Shown here: piece after piece, positions 1 through 4,929 of the stretch | Numbering within the stretch: position 1 is the first letter of the stretch | How the letters are laid out: each line of letters starts with the position of its first letter | Assembly: GCA_903858085.1 (NCBI GenBank) | Contig: CAIOHJ010000209.1 | Coordinates: 1-8,036 of the forward strand | From: an uncultured Chloroflexota bacterium | Lineage (GTDB): Bacteria > Chloroflexota > Anaerolineae > Caldilineales > Caldilineaceae | Direction of reading: 5' to 3' | Length of the DNA stretch: 8,036 bases | The notes under the pieces: model-generated | The model's database searches: none | Told to the model about the DNA's origin: nothing | Seen by the model: the letters and a program-made list of their open reading frames with translations, nothing else | Translations under genes and position numbers: made by a program

Positions 1-109
1 GGGAAATCCCCGCCAGGGCGCTGGTGCCATCCTGGTTGCGCTCCTGGAAACTGTGTGGGTCGATCTGGTAGAAGATCGTGGTCTGCCACCAGGCAGTGGA
101 AGCTGACAT
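1..109 (-). CDS. GH13 alpha-amylase-family glycosidase, N-terminal fragment (runs off left edge)
   Basis: Reading leftward from the ATG at 109, the frame is open to the window edge and gives 36 residues beginning MSASTAWWQTTIFYQIDP. The pattern WW..TIFYQI.P.SFQ..N.DG....LAGI is the classic first beta-strand region of GH13 enzymes (oligo-1,6-glucosidase, alpha-glucosidase, trehalose synthase and relatives, usually WW..AV.YQ.YPRSF.D.NGDG.GDL.GI). These enzymes cleave or transfer alpha-glucosidic bonds by a retaining mechanism; the catalytic Asp/Glu/Asp triad would lie outside the window. Asp replaces the usual Tyr before the Pro, so the exact subfamily cannot be called. The start is chosen because the conserved segment begins seven residues after this ATG. 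The ribosome-binding site is weak: AGGG lies about 12 bases upstream. The gene is divergent from the GTPase gene at 323. The family call rests on this short but characteristic motif alone. Confidence 0.72.
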   Translation of the reverse strand, partial: MSASTAWWQTTIFYQIDPHSFQERNQDGTSALAGIS

Positions 110-322
110 CAGCGGTTCAATCCCTGTTTTTGCCAACGCAGGGTTTTGGGCTGTTGGCTGTGGCGTGTTGGGCTGCGGCCTGTTGGGCTGCGGCATGTTT
201 CAGATCGGGCATCGGTATCTGGGACCGGAGAACGCATGCACTTGACTGTTTTTTAGGATACAATAGGACAGAGCGAGGAGCAAACCTTCTGCCGGGCAAG
301 TTTGGACAAGAAAGGTCGCCGT
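110..322. other. Divergent intergenic region between GH13 gene and GTPase gene
   Basis: These 213 bases separate two divergent gene starts and should carry both promoters. There is an AT-richer island at about 241-264 containing TTGACT (242-247) and TACAAT (259-264). The two boxes are only 11 bases apart, so they do not form a normal sigma-70 promoter, and I could not settle on a convincing pair on either strand. The region also contains the tandem repeat listed separately. No RNA gene or coding frame looks credible here. Confidence 0.5.
152..195. repeat. Degenerate 15-bp tandem repeat, about three copies
   Basis: Two consecutive units, TGTTGGGCTGCGGCC (166-180) and TGTTGGGCTGCGGCA (181-195), differ only at the last base. 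They are preceded by a shorter degenerate copy, TGTTGGCTGTGGCG (152-165), lacking one G. The array lies in the divergent intergenic region. Whether it binds a regulator or is just a slippage product cannot be told from the sequence. Confidence 0.75.
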
Positions 323-1642
323 ATGATGACACAGCGGGTGTTGATTCTGGGGGCAGCCGGGCGAGATTTCCACAACTTCAATGTGTTCTTTCGGGACAAC
401 CCGAACTACACGGTCGTTGCCTTTACAGCGACCCAGATTCCCTACATCGAAAACCGCCACTATCCCTCCAGCCTGGCGGGTCCTTTGTACCCGGCTGGCA
501 TTCCGATTCTTGCCGAGGAGCAGCTGGAGCGGCTGATCGTCGAGAGCAAGGTCGATCTTGTGCTTTTCAGTTACAGCGATGTTTCGTACGAGCATGTGAT
601 GCACACCAGTGCCCGTGTGATGGCAGCGGGCGCCAGTTTTTGGCTGTTGGGGCCGGAGCAGACGATGTTGGCAGCGGCGAAACCGGTTGTGGCTGTCTGT
701 GCGACACGGACTGGGGCGGGCAAAAGCCAGAGCTGTCGGGCGATCGCGCGCGATCTGCGCAGGATGGGGCAGCGCATTGTCGTCATTCGCCATCCGATGC
801 CCTACGGCAACCTGACGGCGCAGGCGGTTCAGCGTTTTGCTTCTCTGGCGGATCTGGACACGCAGCATGCGACGATCGAGGAACGAGAAGAGTATGAGCC
901 TCACCTGATTGCCGGCAACGTCGTCTATGCTGGCATCGACTATGCTCAGATTTTGCGCCTGGCGGAAGCAGAGGCCGATGTGTTGATCTGGGAGGGGGGC
1001 AACAACGACCTGCCGTTTGTACGGCCGGATCTGTGGGTTGTGGTGTTGGACCCCCATCGGGCAGACCATGGTGTGCGCTACTTTCCCAGTGAGGTCAATC
1101 TGCGCCGCGCCGATCTGTTTGTGCTCAACAAAGTCGAGACCGCCTCGTTCGAGCAGGTGGAGCAGGCGCGAGCTCTTGCCTTTCAGCTGAACCCGTCGGC
1201 CCCTGTGATCGACGCTGCCAGCCCGATCGTTGTCGAGCAGGGGGCCCTCCTGCGCGGGAAGCGTGTTTTGGTGGTCGAAGATGGCCCGACGGTCACCCAC
1301 GGGGGAATGCCGTATGGGGCGGGCTGGGTGGCGGCCCGGCGCTACGGCGCTGCGGCGTTGGTCGACCCGCGTCCCTATGCGGTCGGCTCGTTGGCCGAGA
1401 CCCTGGCCAAATACCCGCACATGGGGCCGGTTCTGCCAGCCATGGGGTACAGCGACGCGCAGATCGCGGATCTGGAAGCGACGATCCGGCAGGTTCCAGC
1501 GGAGGTCGTGCTGATTGCAACGCCCATTGACCTGCGTCGGCTGCTCCACATCGACCCGCCGGCGCTGCGGGTCAGGTACGAGCTGCAGGAGATCGGCGAG
1601 CCGACATTGTTTTCCTTTCTGCAGCGTCTACACGCTCCGTAA
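323..1642 (+). CDS. Cyclic 2,3-diphosphoglycerate synthetase-like P-loop GTPase (COG2403 type)
   Basis: A 439-residue protein resembling archaeal cyclic 2,3-diphosphoglycerate synthetase, which in methanogens closes 2,3-diphosphoglycerate into its cyclic anhydride using ATP. Bacterial homologues are often annotated simply as GTPases and their substrate is uncertain. The N-terminus opens with a Rossmann-like strand and the family segment GAAGRDFHNFN. A Walker A loop TRTGAGKS lies at residues 128-135, the conserved WEGGNND at 223-229, an NKVE motif resembling the G4 NKxD box at 269-272, and EDGPTVTHGGM at 319-329. The C-terminal ATPIDLRRLL segment is also typical. Length matches the family. I chose ATG 323 (the next codon is also ATG) because AGAAAGG at 309-315 sits seven bases upstream; an in-frame TTG at 302 would place that site inside the gene. 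No signal peptide or membrane segment is visible, so the protein is probably cytosolic. It is followed by an oxidoreductase gene on the same strand. Family membership is firm; the actual reaction in this organism is not. Confidence 0.86.
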   Translation: MMTQRVLILGAAGRDFHNFNVFFRDNPNYTVVAFTATQIPYIENRHYPSSLAGPLYPAGIPILAEEQLERLIVESKVDLVLFSYSDVSYEHVMHTSARVMAAGASFWLLGPEQTMLAAAKPVVAVCATRTGAGKSQSCRAIARDLRRMGQRIVVIRHPMPYGNLTAQAVQRFASLADLDTQHATIEEREEYEPHLIAGNVVYAGIDYAQILRLAEAEADVLIWEGGNNDLPFVRPDLWVVVLDPHRADHGVRYFPSEVNLRRADLFVLNKVETASFEQVEQARALAFQLNPSAPVIDAASPIVVEQGALLRGKRVLVVEDGPTVTHGGMPYGAGWVAARRYGAAALVDPRPYAVGSLAETLAKYPHMGPVLPAMGYSDAQIADLEATIRQVPAEVVLIATPIDLRRLLHIDPPALRVRYELQEIGEPTLFSFLQRLHAP

Positions 1643-1748
1643 GGGGGGGCGTCTCAACGGAAACTCCTCTTTTTGTTCTGAATCGGCTCTGCAACAGCGT
1701 GCCATAAATTTTTCCATGGCAAACCGAACACAAACCTGGGAGGCCGGT
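1643..1748 (+). other. Intergenic gap with ribosome-binding site for the FAD oxidoreductase
   Basis: The 106-base spacer between the GTPase and oxidoreductase genes starts with a G7 run just after the TAA stop and ends with a strong Shine-Dalgarno GGGAGG (1738-1743), five bases before ATG 1749. No clear terminator hairpin is present, so read-through from the GTPase gene is plausible. A TTGTTC (1673-1678) and a CATAAA (1703-1708) occur but are 24 bases apart, too far for a standard promoter. Confidence 0.6.
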
Positions 1749-3365
1749 ATGTCTGGACAACCGATCCAAGAGCGAACCAGCGATCTGTTGATTGTGGGGG
1801 GGGGGCTGGGGGGGGTGGCGGCTGCCCTGGCGGCGCTGCAGCTGGGGCGCACCGTGGTGTTGACCGAAGAGACCGACTGGCTGGGGGGGCAGCTGACCGC
1901 CCAGGCGGTGCCGCCCGACGAACACCCCTGGATCGAAGCGACCGGCTGCACTGCGTCCTATCGTCTGTTGCGTGCCAAAATCCGGGAGTACTACCGGCGC
2001 AACTATCCGCTCAACCGCCGTGCGCTCGGTGCACTCCACCTCAACCCTGGGCTTGGCACTGTCAGCCCCCTCTGTCACGAGCCGCGTGTCGCCCTGGCTG
2101 TGATCGAAGAGCTGTTGGCTCCCTACCGTTCCAGCCGCCAGGTCGATCTGCTGCTCTGCCATCGCCCGGTGGCTGTTGAGCTGGACGGCGATTTTCTCCG
2201 TGCAGTGACTTTGCAGGACGAGCGCGGCGGCCAGGTTGTCTGTCGGGCGGCCTATGTGCTCGATGCGACCGAGCTGGGGGATCTGCTCGAGCTGGCCAAG
2301 GTGGAGCATGTGGTCGGCGCCGAGAATCAAGCGCAGACGGGGGAGCTGCACGCGCTGGCGGGCGATGCGGACCCGCTCGACCAGCAGGCGGTCACCTGGT
2401 GTTTTGCTGTTGACCATCTGGAGGGGGAGGAGCAGAGAATCGAGCGTCCTGCCCAGTATGCGTTCTGGCGTGACTATCAGGCGAGTTTTTGGCCGGGCAG
2501 GCAGCTGGGCTGGCTGGATGTGAACCCGATCACGTTGGCGCCTCGCCATCTGGCGCTCTTTGCGGGTTCGACAGCGTCGGCAGAGGTTGCTGATTTCTGG
2601 CAGTACCGCCGAATTTTTTGTCGCAAACAGTATGCCGACGGGCGCTATCCCAGCGACATCACCCTGGTCAACTGGCCACAGATCGACTACTGGCTGGGCC
2701 CGTTGGTGGGGGTCACGGCGGAGCAGAAGGCCCAGAATCTGGAAGCCTGTCGGCAGCTGAGTCTTTCGTTTCTCTACTGGATGCAGACCGAAGCCCCGCG
2801 CCACGACGGCGGCTACGGCTACCCGGGTCTGCGGCTGCGGCATGATGTGGTTGGCACCCGCGATGGGCTGGCCAAGGCGGTGTATGTCCGTGAGGCGCGC
2901 CGGATCCAGGCGGAGTTCACCGTTTTAGAAGAGCATGTCGGCGTCGAGCAGCGACGGCAGGCTGGGCTGGATCGTGCCGAGCGGTTTGTGGACAGCGTCG
3001 GGGTGGGCAGCTATCGGATCGACCTGCATCCCAGCACTGCTTTGCGCACCTATGTGGACATCAGCAGTTTTCCGTTTCAAATCCCGTTGGGGGCGTTGTT
3101 GCCGCAGCGTGTGGAGAATTTGCTGCCTGCCTGCAAGAATCTGGGGGTCACCCACATCACGAACGGTTGTTACCGTCTGCATCCGGTCGAATGGACTCTG
3201 GGCGAAGCGGCGGGTGCGGTCGCTGCGCAGGCGCTGATTTTGGGTCTGACGCCTCGTCAGATTCGCAACACCCCTGCTCGGCTGGCGGAGTTTCAGCGGC
3301 TGCTCAGCGAGGAGCTGGGTTTTGTGTTGGCGTGGCCGGAGTATGCTGTTGGGATTCCGCGTTGA
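1749..3365 (+). CDS. FAD-dependent oxidoreductase (FAD_oxidored family)
   Basis: A 538-residue flavoprotein of unknown substrate. The N-terminal dinucleotide-binding fold is clear: strand DLLIV, glycine loop GGGLGG at residues 17-22, and a second strand TVVLTEE ending in acid, followed by TDWLGGQLTAQAV, the family's hallmark after the ADP-binding region. The C-terminal segment, about 459-492, contains LPACKNLGVTHITNGCYRLHP and the Gly/Ala-rich VEWTLGEAAGAVAAQ helix, which closes the FAD site in this family. No Fe-S cysteine cluster, signal peptide or membrane segment is evident. Start ATG 1749 is preferred over in-frame ATG 1716 because GGGAGG lies five bases before it and conserved sequence begins soon after. 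The glycine loop is encoded by long G runs (see findings). Same-strand position behind the GTPase gene suggests possible co-transcription but no known joint pathway. Members of this family are frequently misnamed 'xanthan lyase'; that name should not be used here. Confidence 0.86.
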   Translation: MSGQPIQERTSDLLIVGGGLGGVAAALAALQLGRTVVLTEETDWLGGQLTAQAVPPDEHPWIEATGCTASYRLLRAKIREYYRRNYPLNRRALGALHLNPGLGTVSPLCHEPRVALAVIEELLAPYRSSRQVDLLLCHRPVAVELDGDFLRAVTLQDERGGQVVCRAAYVLDATELGDLLELAKVEHVVGAENQAQTGELHALAGDADPLDQQAVTWCFAVDHLEGEEQRIERPAQYAFWRDYQASFWPGRQLGWLDVNPITLAPRHLALFAGSTASAEVADFWQYRRIFCRKQYADGRYPSDITLVNWPQIDYWLGPLVGVTAEQKAQNLEACRQLSLSFLYWMQTEAPRHDGGYGYPGLRLRHDVVGTRDGLAKAVYVREARRIQAEFTVLEEHVGVEQRRQAGLDRAERFVDSVGVGSYRIDLHPSTALRTYVDISSFPFQIPLGALLPQRVENLLPACKNLGVTHITNGCYRLHPVEWTLGEAAGAVAAQALILGLTPRQIRNTPARLAEFQRLLSEELGFVLAWPEYAVGIPR

Positions 3366-3382
3366 CCTTCTGCCGGGTGTGT

Positions 3383-3416
3383 GCTGGCTCAGCCCTGGGA
3401 GCAGGGCTGAGCCGGC
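3383..3416. terminator. Perfect hairpin between convergent genes, probable bidirectional terminator without U-tract
   Basis: GGCTCAGCCCTG (3386-3397) and CAGGGCTGAGCC (3402-3413) are exact reverse complements around a GGAG loop. Two more G-C pairs flank a T.G wobble, extending the stem to 3383-3416. It lies 17 bases after the oxidoreductase stop and 4 bases beyond the fabF stop. Neither side is followed by a T run, so it is not a textbook intrinsic terminator, but position and symmetry fit a bidirectional one. Confidence 0.75.
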
Positions 3417-3420
3417 CAGG

Positions 3421-4662
3421 TCACGGTTCTGGGTCGACCCGGCCAAAGACAGCGACGACATTCTGGCCGCCGAAGCCAAAGGCGTTGACAATCGCATGGC
3501 GTGCGACGACCCGTTCGGGCTGGTTGCCGACAATGTGCAGGTCGATGGCGGGGTCTGGGGTATAGTTGATTGTCGGCGGGACGATCCCGTGGCGCAGCGC
3601 GCAGACAGCGGCGACTGCGGATTCGGCGCCGGCGGCGCCGAGGGCATGGCCGACCATACTTTTGAGGCTGGTGATTTTGAGGCGGTGGGCGGCGGCGCCG
3701 AAGGCGCGTTTGAGGGCGATCGCTTCGCTGATATCGTTGAGCACGGTGCCGGTGCCGTGCGCCATCACCACGTCGATCTCCTCTGCTTTGAGTCGGGCCA
3801 TCTGCAGCGCGCCGCTGAGGGCGCGGGCTGCGCCGTCTCCTTGGGGTTCGGGCGCGGTGATATGATAGGCATCTCCGGTCAGTTTGCCGCCGAGCACCTC
3901 GGCGTAGAGTGTGGCCCCGCGGGCGCGGGCGTGTTCTTCGGTCTCTAGGATGAGCGACGCAGCGCCTTCGCCGGCGACGAAGCCGTCGCGGTCGACCGAG
4001 AAGGGGCGGCAGGCGTGTTCGGGGTCGTCGGTGCGGCTGGAGAGGGGGCCCATGCGGCCAAACGCTGCCATCGTCAACATCGACAGCAGCGACTCGGCAC
4101 CGCCGGCGATGATGACGTCGGCTTCGCCCCGCTGCAGATAGTGGTAGCCTTCGATCACCGAATAGTGGCCGCTGGCGCAGGCTGCTGTGCTGGTCATGAC
4201 CGGCCCTTTGGCGCCGACCTCGATCGAAATGATGCAGGAGACTGCGTTGGGCATGGCGCTGGGCACCACAAACGGGCCGACCGCACGCCAGCCTTTGCGG
4301 ACGATGTCGAGCGTGCCGTTTTCGATCTCGGTGATGCCGCCGCCGCCGGTCGCCATCAGAACACCGACGCGTTCGGCGTTCTGGCTGTCGATCGTCAATC
4401 TGGCGTCGGCGATCGCCTGCCGGGCGGCAGCGAGGGCCAGCTGGGACGAACGATGGATACGCCGGACAGTTTTGCGGTCGATGTAGGCAGTCGGGTCAAA
4501 GTCTTTGACTTCACAGGCGATGTTGTGGGGCATGTCTCCTGTGTCGAAGGCGGCGATCCGCCCTGCGCCGGACTGACCGGCCAGCAGGTTCTGCCAGAAG
4601 GTGGACACATCGTTGCCGATCGGGGTCAAGGCCCCCATGCCGGTGACGAAGACTCGCGTCAT
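3421..4662 (-). CDS. fabF: 3-oxoacyl-[acyl-carrier-protein] synthase II (KAS II)
   Basis: A complete 413-residue condensing enzyme that extends acyl-ACP with malonyl-ACP in type II fatty-acid synthesis. It is a cytosolic thiolase-fold homodimer. The N-terminus MTRVFVTGMGALTPIG is typical. The catalytic nucleophile is Cys162 in STAACASG; the two active-site histidines are His302 in AHGTGT and His339 in KSMVGHALGAAG, with Lys334 in the same motif. Each is one less than the corresponding E. coli FabF number (163, 303, 340, 335). The gatekeeper loop GFGG with Phe397 is near the C-terminus. The start at 4662 is set by alignment of this N-terminus and by GTGAG seven bases upstream. The frame is open far upstream, but that part is antisense to the helicase gene. 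No acpP, fabD or fabG lies next to it, so it appears to be a stand-alone elongation gene, read from the promoter at 4886-4915. The nucleophile motif STAACASG is slightly divergent from the common TACATG form. Confidence 0.95.
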   Translation of the reverse strand: MTRVFVTGMGALTPIGNDVSTFWQNLLAGQSGAGRIAAFDTGDMPHNIACEVKDFDPTAYIDRKTVRRIHRSSQLALAAARQAIADARLTIDSQNAERVGVLMATGGGGITEIENGTLDIVRKGWRAVGPFVVPSAMPNAVSCIISIEVGAKGPVMTSTAACASGHYSVIEGYHYLQRGEADVIIAGGAESLLSMLTMAAFGRMGPLSSRTDDPEHACRPFSVDRDGFVAGEGAASLILETEEHARARGATLYAEVLGGKLTGDAYHITAPEPQGDGAARALSGALQMARLKAEEIDVVMAHGTGTVLNDISEAIALKRAFGAAAHRLKITSLKSMVGHALGAAGAESAVAAVCALRHGIVPPTINYTPDPAIDLHIVGNQPERVVARHAIVNAFGFGGQNVVAVFGRVDPEP

Positions 4663-4670
4663 ATCAAGAC

Positions 4671-4838
4671 TCACTTTCTCGTGCCGTGGCTGGAACAGGT
4701 GGCTGGAACAGGGAGCTGGGGCGCGATGTTCCCAGCGTTCTCCACCGAAAAGGTGGCTGTGCTGCCCGCGAAACCGATCTGGTCGCCGGCTGGGCCACCC
4801 GCTTGAAATACATTCACCGTTGTTGCCGTTGTGCTCAT
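4671..4838 (-). CDS. Possible small ORF in the fabF leader (55 codons)
   Basis: ATG at 4838 opens a 55-codon frame starting MSTTATTVNVFQAGG and ending in TGA only eight bases before the fabF ATG. The predicted peptide is Thr/Ala/Gly-rich with no recognisable domain, signal peptide or membrane segment. The Shine-Dalgarno is poor (AGAGA directly against the ATG). Its stop lies within the fabF ribosome-binding region, so translation of it could couple to fabF. It could equally be a chance frame in GC-rich DNA. I do not recognise it and assign no function. Confidence 0.22.
   Translation of the reverse strand: MSTTATTVNVFQAGGPAGDQIGFAGSTATFSVENAGNIAPQLPVPATCSSHGTRK
4687..4712. repeat. 13-bp perfect tandem duplication
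   Basis: TGGCTGGAACAGG occurs twice back to back (4687-4699 and 4700-4712), inside the fabF leader and within the possible small ORF. A 13-base unit is not a multiple of three, so gaining or losing a copy would shift any reading frame across it. Confidence 0.85.
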
Positions 4839-4863
4839 TCTCTGCGTATAGATTGTGGGTTGA

Positions 4864-4893
4864 TTCTTTTAGAGCAATTCTATGAATTATACT
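4864..4893 (+). promoter_or_regulatory. Candidate rightward promoter for the RecQ-like gene
   Basis: TATACT (4888-4893, five of six to TATAAT) overlaps the fabF -10 box on the opposite strand. The best-placed -35 is poor (TTCTTT, 4864-4869, 18-base spacer); TTGATT at 4860-4865 looks better but is 22 bases away. The predicted start near 4900 is immediately before GGGAGGAG (4902-4909), a strong ribosome-binding-like sequence. It would exclude the in-frame ATG at 4882 as a translation start. Confidence 0.4.
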
Positions 4894-4915
4894 GATAGCC
4901 TGGGAGGAGTGCCAA
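4886..4915 (-). promoter_or_regulatory. Sigma-70-type promoter for fabF
   Basis: Read on the minus strand, TTGGCA (4915-4910, five of six to TTGACA) is followed after 18 bases by a perfect TATAAT (4891-4886). It lies in the most AT-rich part of the window and points at fabF. The expected start of transcription is near 4879. Confidence 0.7.
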
Positions 4916-4929
4916 ACTCTGGTGAAAGA

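Larger units (their letters stand above)
4663..4879 (-). promoter_or_regulatory. Long structured 5' leader of fabF
   Basis: If the promoter at 4886-4915 is used, transcription starts near 4879 and the fabF message carries a leader of about 217 nt. It contains two short hairpins: CCACC/GGTGG around GAAAA (4742-4756), and GCTGGG/CCCAGC around a ten-base loop (4715-4736). It also holds a 13-bp tandem repeat at 4687-4712 and a possible small ORF (4671-4838). I do not recognise a known riboswitch. The leader is inferred from the promoter call. Confidence 0.4.

Noticed and set aside
242..264. TTGACT and TACAAT as a sigma-70 promoter for the GTPase gene.
   Set aside because: The spacer is only 11 bases, far shorter than the usual 16-18.
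55..897. A 280-codon plus-strand frame overlapping the GTPase start.
   Set aside because: It is out of frame with the GTPase, lacks motifs, and overlaps the GH13 start on the other strand.
200..1549. A 449-codon minus-strand frame opposite the GTPase gene.
   Set aside because: It is a GC-rich antisense shadow with no recognisable motif, while the plus strand carries conserved family motifs throughout.
1716..1748. ATG 1716 as the start of the FAD oxidoreductase.
   Set aside because: ATG 1749 has a strong GGGAGG five bases upstream, and the extra 11 residues look unlike the family N-terminus.
1572..2843. A 423-codon minus-strand frame opposite the FAD oxidoreductase.
   Set aside because: Low-complexity Arg/Gln/Pro-rich translation, no motifs; the plus-strand flavoprotein explains the region.
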